Assembly: GCF_000321225.1 (NCBI RefSeq)
Contig: NW_004450465.1
Coordinates: 3,379,075-3,443,074 of the forward strand
Source: Odobenus rosmarus divergens
Lineage: Eukaryota > Chordata > Mammalia > Carnivora > Odobenidae
Direction: 5' to 3'
DNA length: 64,000 nt
The notes under the pieces are model-generated. The model was not told the DNA's origin, did no database searches, and saw only the letters and a list, made by a program, of their open reading frames with translations. A program made the translations under genes and the position numbers. Shown piece by piece: positions 11,641 through 23,800 of the stretch. The stretch's first letter is position 1; each line of letters starts with the position of its first letter.

Positions 11641-14600
11641 AAAAAAGCACTGTAAGTATCCAATGTTAAAATTAAACACAGAGACCACACTTGAAAATCC
11701 CTGGGCAGACAAAATCAGATAGTCATATACGCAAATGTTTTAGCTCACTTTGCAAGACAAGCAAGATTAACTTAACCTGGGTGACTTCTTGCTTATGCTT
11801 CTGAAAATCATAAGCAAAACTTAAATCGCTTGCCAAAACTGATAGGAGGTAACCACTAACCAATTTCCTTTCAGTTAAGAAAATTCTAATATTATAGCCA
11901 ATCACAGTAAAGAATGAACACTCATCGCCTTTACACTACATAAGCTGCTTTATAACAATATATCTCTAAGCCTCATTCCATATTTTAGTTTAAGCACTCC
12001 TGGTTTGCAAACTTTTTGGTACATGCACAATAAACTTTCACAAATTACTACTTCAGTGATTTGCTGGCTTTACTTCTGTTTTCTGTTTTAGTTTTTTAAT
12101 GAACTTTTTTTTTTTCATTTAATGTACTTTTGACCGCAAGTGGTCCTATAGGCTAACAAATTTGGGCCTGTAGGACCTTCCCAGGGGACATCAACCCTAA
12201 GCCATCCACACAAACCCTCTGTTCTGAAAACAGGGAGAGACTGCTGAGGAGACCATAGTGCCTGCTTCTCTACCCTATCTCCAGCTTCCTAAATCTCCTG
12301 CAATCATTTGTGGTTTAGCTTGATAAATGCATTTCTCCTGATGGGACAGACAGGTATCTATATGGAAATATTAAAAACAGAAACAAAAACAAACTTAGCT
12401 TTTATGACTCATTTGGCCTCAAAAGACAGAATCTATCTCAAAAATGTCGAACAACTTTGGAAGTTAGTATAGTTTACTGGAGAAGGACTAAATTAATCAC
12501 CTGACAGATATTGCTAGGTAATTCTAGAACATGAGGTAGATTTGGAAGTGTGCCTGTGACAAGGGTAAATGATGAAACCAAGAATGACATATGTGAAGTG
12601 ATATCTGTAGGTGGCACATGGGAGTGACTGTGGTACCCCCAAGAATGTGGGAACAAAGGAAATCAGTTGCCTTCTGAGAGCTGACTCTGGAAATTACACA
12701 AACACCTAAAAGGCAGGGTTCCCAATTCAAGTGCCTATGGTGTCTATGAAAGTGGACCTAACTTCAGGTCTGAGATTTAAATGTCCACCCGCAGGTGCAG
12801 CTGGACTTCTGTTCAGGTATTTTTGCTGTATGGGCCCACTATTATCAAATCTGGTTTTTAAAGAGATAACCTAGATGTTTAAGTGCTTGCAGCTAATCCT
12901 AAAAAATTAATAAGCACTTTGAGATCTGAACCAAATAACTCTCGTCTTAAAATCAACAAAAAACTTCCTTTGTTTTGCTTTGTATTTAGAACAAAGTTTT
13001 GATCACATTTTTAATGAAAATTAGTCTACCTTGAGAATTAAGTACCATTTACAGGTACTGACCATATACCAAATACCCCAATGCCAGGTAGTTGTTTTGA
13101 TTGGAGAGTTTAAGTAACTCCTTGGTCACAGAGTTCCTTAAGTGTTGCTACTGCGAGTCTAACGTAGGTGCCTACTTTCAGTGCCTGTTTTGTCATTCCA
13201 GGTACCTGAGAGCTGGTTAATGTTCTGGGAATAAAAAATTTTCAGATCCCCCAGTAAGAGTGGATTTATATTGATATGCACCCTACTGGCCTGCTCTGTT
13301 TCTCTTCTCCCCAAGACCAAGTCGCATAGGTCCTGAGCCCAGTATGAATATCTGGGTATCTATGGTACTTGTATCTACCAATGTGAAATCATCAGTTGGC
13401 ATGCCGGTAATCTAATCCTGCGATTTTGGCTAATCCAAATCCATTCCTGAGAGGTGGATTCTCTCATTGAACACTAAGTAATTTGGTTTCTAACCCTGGG
13501 AGAATGGTGGCTAGATCAGACAGGTGGTAAACTCATCTAGGAAAATAAATGCCCCTAGTAAGCTCGGAAATAGCACCTGGTTTCTATCAACAATCTGACC
13601 TGTGTAAAGACTTCATCAGAAAGCACATTTTTCGGTCATTTCCAATTTCTTCTTTATAAACATGTTAAAGGAACAGAGAGTTCCAATAAAGCTAGTTTCA
13701 TTGGAAAAGCAACCTAGCCAAAAGCAACATAGCCTAGCCAGCAAATGTAGCACAGTAGGTGACTTTGATTTGAGAAACAATGTCCCCGTTGGGCCTAGGA
13801 TTTGCATGAAAATCCCCCTTGAGGTATACCTTCACAAAAACAGCTGCTCTCCAGGAGCACCTAAACCTCCTCATATTTATTGTTTCACACTGCAAAACAT
13901 GTCTTAAGACAATCCCTTTCCAACTGAAATATCTAAATCCAATTGAAAATCCCCAACGGAAGTTGCAGATAGATTACAATATGACAGGAAAAATCAAGAG
14001 ATTTGCAAAAGGAAGTGGGCAAGTTTGTTCAAGTGGGCAAGGAAGTGGTGTGAGCGAAAGTGGCCAGAAAGGTCATCTCAGCCTCCCAAGGAGAAACTAC
14101 ATGAGCACTGCAGTCCACTAAATAGCTGGGTGGAAACCCAAAGTCAAACCTCTGTTGGAGAGGGCTCGGTCCATAAAAATGAGTGCGTGGTGTGAATGAG
14201 CTGTTTGGCTGTGCTGGTGTAGTCTAGTTGCAGTATAGATTTTGGACATTGTAGGTTCCTGTTCTCCCGACATTTTATTTCTGGAAAGTGTGTTAGAGAA
14301 GTGAACTGACAGAGGCAGAATGAGAATGCACTATGGAATTCAAGTCCAAGACCATCTTTCTCCAATGACTGCATCAGGAAGCACTGCATGAGCACATTCA
14401 GGAAAGCTCCTATAATTTAACATAACGCATGCGATATAGGTCTTGTCTAGACTAGGTATTAGAGGGGCTTGGCCCAGGGTCTACTGAGTTTAAGAAGCCC
14501 TCTTTTACAACTGGTGGATCTTGACTCACTTTTCTTAGTAGGAAACTAATTAGGTCATCTGATATGAATTTGGAGATAGCCCTAAGTTAGAATTTCATGT

Positions 14601-14879
14601 TGGAGTATTTTTTTCAAGTCATCAGAGACAGTAACCCTCAGCAACAAGACATATATTGTGGAGGTAGAAGAAAGCTCTCTGAGCTCTTCACCAAACTTTC
14701 AAACCAGAGAGAGACTTCTCTTTTCCTTTGCCTTTTCTCTGAGGCCTCATGAAACCAAGAGCTGGGTTATTCCTGCAGATTTTTGGAAAATTGATACTGA
14801 GGGTATCATGTGAAGTCAAACTGTGTCAAGAGGGTGGAAGTTAGGTCTGTATTCATAGATTTTGTTATTTTAATGCTTC

Positions 14880-15070
14880 TTTCCCATTACTTATTATATA
14901 CTGGATGTGTCTTCTAATTAAAGTATTAAATTATTTAATCATCCAACCCTCCTTATGTGTAAGTACATTTCATTTAACAGGTGAAGAAACTGAGGCATAA
15001 ATGAGTTACATAACTTGCTTTAGGTTAAAAAGCCAAGTCTGTGAAGTATTGGGATTAGAAACCAGGCAAC
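14880..15070 (-). repeat. MIR SINE remnant
   Basis: 'caggtgaagaaactgaggca' followed by 'gattagaaaccaggcaactg' is the MIR core and flank in reverse orientation. Limits are approximate. Confidence 0.7.
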
Positions 15071-15418
15071 TGTGCTCCAGAGTGCAACAAGGCACTAGAT
15101 TGTCTCATGTTGGACAAAGAAATCTGGGGAAGGTGTGTCCTAGGAAAGCAAGACTTAAATTCTGCCATGAAGTCAGAAGGGTTGTGAGGTCTCCAAGTTC
15201 CATACCATCAGCTTGCTGTAGCAGTAAGGCCTGCAGATGAACCCATGAGAGTACCTCTGCTGGAATCTTTTGGTGAAGAACAAGGAGTTTCAGGAAATTT
15301 TTGGAATCTATTTGATTTTAGTACTTGAGAATTAAGCCTCATACTCCCTCCTTTGCTGAGCAGCACATGAAAGGAGAGGCAGGATTTCTAGGCACCCATA
15401 GGAGCCACTATTCCTCAC

Positions 15419-15557
15419 CATATTTCAAATTCCAGATTGGTGCTGTTGACATCCGGGTCATCAAAAGCACAAGTCAGCAAGTGCTGGGTTCCATCCACTT
15501 CCAACTGACTGTAGCAAGAGAATGAATAGTCATCCAGCTCAGCATCTTCAAACTCTC
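15419..15557 (-). CDS. IL7R: IL7R exon 2: start of the extracellular D1 domain
   Basis: Acceptor TTCCCCAG is followed by 139 nt, and the exon ends ATATG before the donor GTGAGG. The exon completes Gly28 and codes residues 28-73 plus two bases of Cys74. The peptide contains [16 protein letters not shown] and [12 protein letters not shown], clearly the first ligand-binding domain of IL7R. Cys42 and Cys57, which form a disulphide in human, are both present. The sequon at N65 is kept in altered form (NST instead of NIT), while the human sequon at N49 (NGS) is lost here (DGT). Length and phase equal the human exon as I know it. Confidence 0.95.
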
Positions 15558-16420
15558 CTGGGGAAAAACAAACCTGCAGCTGTTAATGAAGCAAATGAGT
15601 GCTTCCTTTCGAAATCTGGAGTGACATTAATGAAATAGCAGCCTTTTGGGGCAGACGTGAAAGAGTGATTATAGGTTTATCTAAAGAAGAAAAGCCCAAG
15701 GAAAAAGACAGAAAAACCAATAGCAAAACCCAAACTGAAAAGACCCCAAACCCAAACCAAATCGATATCTAATGAGCGCAGATTTTTCTAACAGGAAAAA
15801 AAAATCATCACAATTAATAAATAACTTCCAAATATTTCTAAATATTTCTGCCATTGGGTTAGTGCATTAGATATCTAGAATAAAATACTAAATACACTCT
15901 TTCTTTTTCACACTGTTAATTTCTTCTGTTAATTGGTATATTTCAAGTAAGAGATACTTTATCTCCATTATTCAAAAGCTACCTAATCTAACCTTTGACT
16001 TTCTCACTAATCTTTATTTATTTCCTCCCAAGTATTTCTTTTTTGAATGAAGGAAGATGAGAACTATCTTACAGTCAGAAGTTCACTTTTTAAGGGATAG
16101 CTTTTTCTTGCGGAAATAGCCACCCCAACTAAAAGTACAATTGATTATCTCCATTGTGTGAATATTTATTTAAAGCAATTTGTCTTAAGCTACTAAGGCA
16201 AATGTGGTTAGAAAAAATTAGATCTGCCAGGACTCAGATCTAGTGGACCTTTGCATGAATCCTACAGGAATCCTATAGGTACTGCTTCTACATGTATAGA
16301 TCCTTCATCTATAGAAATTGTATCTTAAAGACATCAGAATTCTCGAAGAATGTAGAGAATCGGATTTTTTTTTCAGCCTCTTTTGGGAAGTACAATCTGT
16401 CACAGATAGTATTCAACTTC

Positions 16421-16622
16421 TTTCTTTCTTTTTTTAAAGATTTTATTTATTTATTTGACAGAAAGAGACAGAGAGAGAGGGAACACAAGCAGGGGGAGTG
16501 GGAGAGGGAGAAGCAGACTTCCTGCGGAGCAGGGAGCCCAATGCGGGGCTCGATCCCAGGACCCTGGGATCATGACCTGAGCCAAAGGCAGACGCTTAAC
16601 GACTGAGCCACCCAGGCGCCGC
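16421..16622 (-). repeat. SINEC in IL7R intron 1
   Basis: Complete carnivore SINE in reverse orientation, T-rich tail on the left and 'gagccacccaggcgcc' head on the right. Target-site duplications are TAGTATTCAACTTC (from 16408) and TAGTATTCAATTTC (from 16623). Confidence 0.93.
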
Positions 16623-17754
16623 TAGTATTCAATTTCTTAAACTCGGTTGAGGCCCCTAAGATTAAATAGACATTTTGTATATATATTTCACAATATTTAA
16701 TAGAAAAAAATTTGTCAGCAAATATACTTGGACTGGGACCTGAGAAAATCCAGCATAACTGAAGCCATTCTCAGAGTGGTCAAGTGTTAGCCTGTGATGG
16801 CTTCCAGGTCCATCAGTACTAGAAATTACCTTGACCCATCAATACTAGAAATTAGAAGCACCTAGGGTTTTAAATAGGATATAGAATGTGTTAAAATTAA
16901 ACCCCAGTTGAGTGTCCTGAAGGCAATGAAATGCAGAAACAAAATCTTCTTTACTTAAATAACTAAGTAGGTCTGTGGGAAAGTTAGTAAAGTTTGTTGT
17001 GAGCAGACTATCTGGGTGACAGTTTGGTTCAGTCAAAGCCACAAATCTTGAAAAGCTAGATCTAGATAAGAGCTGTGGGCACTGCTCTTTCTGACCATTC
17101 CTAGAACCCACTAGGTTCACAATTCTGCCACAAGCAAAGACTTCTTATGTAATTTCAGCAGGGTATAGCCCTCTTCCTGATGACAGTTTTAAATAATGAG
17201 GGGGAAACCTACCATCTAGGGCTCATATTTTAAAGCATGTTCATTCCTAATCTTATAGGACTAAGATCTTGTCTCCTAAGAACTGGCTCTTTTCTCAGTG
17301 GAATGGTTCTAGGTGGCTTTAGCCTGCCCTTACTCAGCAGTCCTCACTCTGTCTCGATATTTTCTCTTCTTTGAATCTTCCACCAATCCTATACAACAGA
17401 ACCTACATTACTATTTGGATTCAGACTTCTGTGGATCAGCTTTGTCTCCAAAATTCTTCAACATACAATATAAGCCAGAGAGAGTATAGTCTAGCAGAGG
17501 CTAAGCACGAGTAGAATAAAGCGCTCCCACCGCCCTTAGCCATCCAATCTGGTGGAGTGAATCTGATGTATATTTTCATACAAGATGCAAAGCACAATTA
17601 AAGTGGCTATGTTTTGAGAAGCAGTTCATCAGCTCTTTAGCCAATAAAGTTGCTTTGTAACCAAGAAAAGTTCCCTTCGACAACTTGCAAAATTGCAAGG
17701 CATTTTACAAAGAGAATATTACACTTGATCTAAACTGAAAAATTCTTAGGTAAG

Positions 17755-17990
17755 GGGTAATATACACAGTGGTTAAGACCTCTAGCACCAGAGCTGGACA
17801 GATGCGGGTTTAAATTCTCGCTATTCTACTTTTTAGCTGCGGTCCCTGTCAGGTTACTCAACCTCTCCATGACTCATTGTTTCGATATGGAAATTCACAT
17901 TATTTTGAGGAATCATTGAACAAAATATATGCAAAGACTTAGCTTAGAACACAGTAAGCACCCAATAAGGGTTAGCTATGACTATTATCT
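17755..17990 (+). repeat. MIR SINE
   Basis: 'cagtggttaagacctctagc' and 'cagatgcgggtttaaattct', then 'ttactcaacctctccatgac' and 'acagtaagcacccaataagg', follow the MIR consensus through its whole length. Confidence 0.8.
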
Positions 17991-19641
17991 TTGTTTTTTT
18001 TTTTTGACAATAAGTAATGAAAAGGTAAAATGAGAATTCTAATTCTGGAATATACGTGAAAACTGTGGGGCTCCTTTGAAAAAGAATTCTATGTCAAAGG
18101 TATTATTACTATGGCTTTGAAATTACATAGAATTTTTGAACAGTGAGTTAACCTATTATTCTTTAAATGCTCACTATGTAAGCATATTTTTCTATAAAAA
18201 TTTAATTTTTAGAATATGTATGATAGACAAGGCCATGTGGCTTAAAAATCTTCCTATTGAAAAGAATTAGTTGATTAAAAGTATGAATGGCTTGGATTTA
18301 AAAAAAATATCCCTTTCTTCTCTGGCTCATCCTTGTGGTTATCAAAGAACTAATCTTTCAACAAATAACAGCTGATTATTATACACCCCAAACTGAAAAG
18401 TATTTTGGCGTGATCAGTGTGGATGATTGGTTAGATCTCCTAAATCAATCTGAAATTTAAGAAGTTGAAGTGAAAACTCAGCTTTCAGTTAGAATTTTTA
18501 TTTCTTTGGGGAAAAAAAGTATGGCCACCAGGGAGAAATAGAGGGAATAGATTATACTCTGAAGAGTAAGAATTAGGTGTTACTTGCCAACCAGCTATCT
18601 GTGCAAACACAAGGCAATACTTTCGAATAATAACCATCCCCACAAAGTGATTCATACATGGTCACGCTGTGAAAAATGTCAGCACTCTGACAATTCCCGT
18701 AGTGAAAATATTCTAGGGATTTCCAATCTTAGTAAATACATGGCTTAACATATCTAAGCTGAATCGTTGAGCTGATGTGTTTGATAACCTTGATAAGAAA
18801 ATCCTTTTTAACTCTTAAAGTAAAAGGGCTTAATTACCAGGAACAAATGGGTGGTCCAAATTCCCAGATGGCTCCTGTTGCGGCTGTTTTGCCTTTGTCT
18901 CAGTTTTGTTGTAATTACAACTTATTTACTAAGTAGGCAGCATCGGCTTCTAGGTGCTAAGTATTTCAAGGATCCCAAAGAGAGTTATTATATGATGATA
19001 AATTTGTCCATATGGAGAAAATTAAATATATTTTAATGAGACAACTCATTCAGATCTTTCACTGTTCAGTTATTGCCTAAGAATCTCACATAAATCTATC
19101 AAAACTAAAGTATTTTGAAGAAATTTTCAAATACTCAATTCAAATACTGAATTCAGTTCTAGACACTCTTTTAGGTGCTAGAGATATGGCATTGGTGAGA
19201 GCAGACAAAGCTGTTGTTTCGAAATTATTTTATCATGAAAGTCATGCTTTTGGAACCTCCGAAAAAGCTAAGCAAAACAAATTTAACTTGATTTTTTTAA
19301 CAAGGTAAAACTGCCTTGGAGATTCTCCAATAAGTACAACCATTGTGTCTATATTGTCTATATGGGTGTTCTTTTTGTGAGAGCAGAGGCATTGACCGAC
19401 ATTTAAGATCCACCTTTAGAGAATCAAATGCATTCCTTTCTGACAATTCTAAGACTTTATGAACCATCCTCAGTATTGTCCCCAGACGCCCTGTCTTGGT
19501 GGTTAGAACTTACAAAATGACTGAGCATGTGGCAAGTTCTCCAACTCCATTCCAACCCAGTGTCCAGATCAGGTCTGTTAGGGATCTGAGTATATGCTTG
19601 AGATCATCTGAAATCCTAAAGAAAAGTTAGAAATGACTCAC

Positions 19642-19723
19642 CGTTCTGTGCATAGCCACTTTCTCCAGAAACGGCTTGAAGTAAATAGAAAACCATACCA
19701 AAAGCTGTACCCAGAATCGTCAT
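19642..19723 (-). CDS. IL7R: IL7R exon 1 coding part: start codon and signal peptide
   Basis: The ATG is at 19723-19721 on the minus strand. The exon gives 27 codons plus one base, starting [16 protein letters not shown] and ending ESGYAQN. It closely resembles the human IL7R N-terminus, differing at only a few positions. Residues 1-20 form a hydrophobic signal peptide, with cleavage expected before Glu21. The exon ends AACG and is followed by the donor GTGAGT, giving phase 1. No upstream in-frame ATG competes close by. The leader immediately before the ATG is a long CT-rich tract, as in the human mRNA. Identification is from recalled family sequence; the frame and splice donor are seen directly. 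Confidence 0.95.
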
Positions 19724-19810
19724 TCTGAGAGAGAGAAAGAAAGGAGAGAGGAGGTGTGTGAGCCTATGCATAGGAATGAATGAGAGAGAGTGAGCACCAG
19801 CGCGAGAGAG
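19724..19810 (-). other. IL7R: IL7R 5' untranslated leader (inferred), CT-rich
   Basis: On the minus strand the last 35 nt or so before the ATG are nearly pure pyrimidine and end CTCTCTCAG, one base before the start codon. The human IL7R leader has the same kind of CT tract and the upstream 'GGCTCACACA' stretch, so homology supports calling this transcribed. The 5' limit is only estimated from the TATA-like box. Confidence 0.55.
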
Positions 19811-19836
19811 CCAGAGACAAATCTACAGCTTTAGCA

Positions 19837-19913
19837 CTTTATACTTATTTAACCACAGACAGGGGGAAGTATAAACACAGCAAAAAAGAAGGCAAGTGCC
19901 AGAAACAGGAAGT
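19837..19913 (-). promoter_or_regulatory. IL7R core promoter: TATA-like box, RUNX and ETS motifs
   Basis: Reading toward the gene on the minus strand: an ETS-type motif ACAGGAAGT (plus 19905-19913), a second GGGGGAAGT (19862-19870), a RUNX motif TGTGGTT (minus strand, plus 19851-19857) and a TATAAAG box (minus, 19843-19837). The TATA-like box lies about 115 nt before the ATG, which would put the start of transcription near 19810 and give a leader of roughly 90 nt. ETS factors (PU.1, GABP) and RUNX are established regulators of IL7R in lymphocytes. The motifs are seen directly; their use here is inferred. Confidence 0.6.
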
Positions 19914-20369
19914 CTGAGTAAAAGTATTGCTGTTGTAAGCAGAGGTAGAGGAAATGAAGGGATAGAAGAACATTTGAATTATTGTACCTCTTTGGCATTC
20001 CTGACAGCCCCCAAACTTACTCCACTTATTCCAGAGTAAGGTAGTGCATTCAAATCTAGCCCCAAACTACCTGAGACTAGAATGTGAACAAGTTTCAGTT
20101 AAAAAAAAAAAAAAATCACAAGACGAAACTAAACTCAGAAAGCTAATCAGTTGATTGTCTAGGGTGCGTTTCTCTTTAAGGAAAGATTCTGCACTTCATG
20201 AAGTAATGTATTGCAGGTTATTTTAAATAGTTCACCTCTAATCTCTGAACATACACACTAGAGAGTTTCACAAGAACAGAAATTTTGTTTGGTTTTCTGT
20301 CTATCCCTAATACTTACTTATACCTTGCTCATCAAAGTAAGCATTCAAGAATTATTTATTTAGTTTAGG

Positions 20370-20565
20370 AGTTGGTTAACTACGACCAAGGGGCAGAATT
20401 TGGCCCACCACCTGTTCTTGCAAATAAGGTTTTATTGGAACACAGTTACTGTTGTGCTACAACAGCAGAGTTGAGAACCTGAGGCAGAAACCGTATGGCA
20501 CACAAAATGTAAAATCTTCACTCTCTGGTCCTTCACAGAAAAAAATAAAAGCTGTTGATCCCTTG
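20370..20565. repeat. Non-autonomous hAT-like DNA transposon remnant
   Basis: 'gcagaatttggcccaccacc', 'ggttttattggaacacagtt' and 'ctacaacagcagagttgaga', then 'tctggtccttcacagaaaaa', match a very common mammalian MER-type DNA element. The subfamily name is not certain. Confidence 0.7.
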
Positions 20566-20632
20566 TTTATTGGGTAACACAGTTGTTTTCTCAGTGTGGG
20601 TTTTTTTTTTTTAAAGGCAACAAACACCAAAG

Positions 20633-20811
20633 TTTTTTTTTTTTTTTTAAAGATTTTATTTACTTATGTGAGAGAGAGAGAATGAGAGAGAGCAAGAGCA
20701 TGAGACTGGGGAGGGTGAGAGGGAGCCTGATGTGGGACTGGATCCTGGGACTCCAGGATCATGACCTGAGCTGAAGGCAGTCGCTTAACCAACTGAGCCA
20801 CCCAGGCGCCC
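20633..20811 (-). repeat. SINEC
   Basis: Reverse-oriented carnivore SINE with poly-T on the left and 'gagccacccaggcgcc' on the right. TCAGTGTGGGTTTT (from 20591) recurs as TCAGTGTGGTTTT (from 20813), but about 28 nt of other T-rich sequence lies between the left copy and the SINE. Confidence 0.9.
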
Positions 20812-23800
20812 ATCAGTGTGGTTTTAATAGGATTATATTTGTGAAAAGTGATTGCCACACAACATTTCAGGAACATACAGTATTTGCGAACCACATTAGT
20901 ACCTGCCTATACGTGCGTATGGGGCAAAAGCTTGGGACAATGACGAAGATAATTCAGACTCTCCCTAAACTCATCTGCCAATCAAAACTGCTCCCAACAT
21001 GGCCCCTGGGTTAAAGTAGTCATATTTGTTAAGTCTAACTGACTTCCTGGTAATTGTTGTATCTTTTTCTTTAAACTGCTATTAGTATTCAAATGAAGGT
21101 GCAGGTTGATAGCAATCCTGCAATGACTCCTGAAACTCTGAGGTCTGCTCAGGTCTTCCACTGCCTGATCACCTGGTTTGGAGCTATAAAACAGCCCTCA
21201 GCTCTCTTTTAGAAAAAAGCCATACGACTGAAATTTCAAGGTGATGAGTACTGAGATGCCGAGCGGACAGTGAGTAGTGAACTTCCATTTGATTCACAGA
21301 CATTGGGTAGATATCGGTCTATTGGGCTGTAAAAATGGCTGCATTAGCAAAGATGAACAACACCTCCAAAGTGTAAAACAGAGAGAGTCTTTGAAAGCTG
21401 CATGAGTTCGCTTATGTCATCATTGCAGTGATTGTGACAATGTCATAAAATGAGAAAAGAAGTGGGGCACCTGTACAGTCTCTGGAAGCCTGTCTTCACT
21501 GTTGAGGCAGATCCAGTGACAGAGATGGGGTACTCTGTTCATAAGATCACATTCTGGACTGCAAGCTCAAGGGATATTTCAGAACAAGAAGCCAACCACA
21601 TGCACATAATCATCTCTTCCATCTGCTGAGGTTTTCTTTTGGCATTTTGAAACATATTTCAAAGAGTGACAATTTTGTGCATCAGATAATAATTTGTGCC
21701 CTCATTTCTAATCTTGTCTTGAAAGCTTGGTTAGAAAATCATGAACCTGATTCATAAAAATTGGTATGTTTTTGCATGGAGCTGAATATCCTTTCGAGAA
21801 AGATATAATTATAAATTCCCATGAACTAAATAAGTGTTAGAGAAGGAATCACGAATTATATCTATCCACCAACACAGGTCTCATGAATTGCTCAGATTGT
21901 CACTCCATGGGTGAGTAATTGGGTTGTGTCTCTTTAAATTCTCTTGTTTATCATTTTAGTGGACTATCATTTTGATTGTATCTCTTTCCTTTAGTTGTGA
22001 AGATGTAAAAGAACAAAGCCAAGACACAATATTTTGGTACAGCATGTGCTAGTTTGCTCAGGGGATTTCCACTGGTGTACTTACTCTTTTTGGGTGGGGC
22101 AGGAGATGCCGAAGGACCTAGAGAGAAACCTAGATATAGTGCGGGGAGCTCAAAGAAAAGAGAAGCCTCACCAGTCCTTCTAGAGATTCTGGGGGAGCAA
22201 TGGTGCCTTCCCTACTTTCTTCACCCAGGTCTTGCTTAAGGCCTTTGGAAACTTAGGAAGAAGTTGCTTCACCTACTCCCCCAGTTGAGAGACATTCACT
22301 ATGTTGCTTTGTCATTACTCTGTGAGAGAAGTGGAGAGCTAAGAAAAGCAGATCAGAAAAGATGCCCAGGGCACCTGAGTCTCTCCACCTGCAAAGTCAG
22401 GATCCCAGCAGTGGACGGAGGACAAAGCAGATCCTTGGATGCTGCAGCCTGATTGCTGCACACATCCCCCCTTCTCTTCTCCCATCATTTCCTTTCATCA
22501 CTACCTTCTCTTTTCCCTGTATGTTGTCTTCCTTTAGTCTCAGGAGTTCCTATGATGTGGTGAATCATAGAAAAGGAAAGGTATTTTATTGTTTCTCATA
22601 TACAAGCAGAACACAGTGACCTTGCAAGACTCCTGGTGTCAACTGGTCACAACTTTCCTTTCTTCCTTTGTGCGTGTATGTGTGTGTGTGTGTGATCATT
22701 CAGACTGTTTATTAAACAGAGAAAGCAAGAATGATTTTCTTTTATTTTCCTACTGTAATAAGTAATGTCTATAACTTTGTGTATAACAAGTAGAGTCCTG
22801 AAGAGCTCAAAAAACTCACCTTTTAGCCAGATTTGAGATTACTCAAATCTCAAATAGTGGGGTGGAAGAATGTGGTGCACCCTTCACTTGACTGTTTGTA
22901 GTTTGTTTTCTTGGTAAAAATCCACTCCAGGAAGCCCCAGATTTTGTCTCTTTGTCCCTATCTGTAAGGACAAGATTTTCCTGGGCAAATTCAGGCTGAG
23001 AATCTTATTACTAATCCTTACTCTCTGAACTCATCTCTTAGGACCAGAAATTTCATTTCCATCCTTGACAGAAATTATAAATTTAGTGGGTCAGGCACCA
23101 ATGCGTTATCTCTTTCAGCACCCTTGGGAAACTGTTTCAAGAGCAAAAGCACTCCTCAGAGTCAGCTTTTGTATGAAGCTTATAAAAGAGCCGTTAACAT
23201 TTAGTAATTTGTCCCAAATGAGAAAGATTTAAAAGTTACTAACCTTGTGATTGGACATTGAAGGACAATAAAATGAAACAGCAGCTACAACAATAGTAAT
23301 AATAAGCAGTATATGTTGCTACAGGAATATCCTGGGCAAAATCTGATGTTTAAAAAATACTCAGAGAGTTCCAAAACATGTTCTATGAAATCTTTGAACG
23401 TGCCCTCCTCCCATTGTCACTTACCTTCTTTAATTAACAGTAAGATATTATCCATAAGAAAGGAAACAGTCTTGGGCACCTGCCTTCTGCTGGAAGAGGG
23501 AAATCCAGGCCAGCTCAGTGGAGTGACTGGGGACCCCCAAGAACTATGAACAAAAAGAAGAGGAAAACTCCCCAGGGTGTCAGGTTGGTGAGGATGACTG
23601 TAGGGAGCCCTAATCATGCTCTAGTCCAAAATGAATTGTTTTAGCATTTTATCAGTGTGTGCTGAGTCAGTCCCTAGTGCTCTAAGGGGGAGTCCCAACA
23701 TCGTGAAGTTTCATTTCCAGGAGCACAGCGTTTTCCTTGTTGTGGCTCTTCTTTCATTTCCCTTTCCTCCTTACCCTGTGTCTTCAGCCCCATACCTTGC

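Larger units (their letters stand above)
4377..15418. other. IL7R intron 2, mostly repeat-derived
   Basis: The intron is about 11 kb. It holds two SINECs (5060, 8404), an old L1 across 5.88-9.83 kb, a DNA-transposon remnant at 11.24-11.64 kb and MIR pieces near 13.0 and 14.9 kb. I see no exon or RNA gene. The stretches 9.9-11.2, 11.7-13.0 and 13.2-14.8 kb look like unique or unrecognisably old sequence. Confidence 0.7.
15558..19641. other. IL7R intron 1
   Basis: The intron is 4.08 kb. It contains a SINEC (16421-16622) and a MIR (about 17755-17990). The rest is AT-rich with no recognisable exon. Confidence 0.7.
1..19810 (-). other. IL7R: IL7R gene, 5' part (exons 1-3 and introns; continues past left edge)
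   Basis: Three exons on the minus strand encode the first 126 codons of the interleukin-7 receptor alpha chain, the cytokine-binding subunit shared by IL-7 and TSLP receptors on lymphocytes. Coding lengths are 82, 139 and 158 nt, matching the human exon structure as I remember it, and every boundary has AG/GT. Joined together the frame is open. The intron sizes here are about 4.1 kb (intron 1) and 11 kb (intron 2). Exon 4 (fibronectin III domain) was looked for between 1 and 4218 and not found, so exons 4-8, with the transmembrane and cytoplasmic parts, lie to the left of the window. The right limit is an inferred transcription start about 30 bp from a TATA-like motif; it is approximate. Confidence 0.93.
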
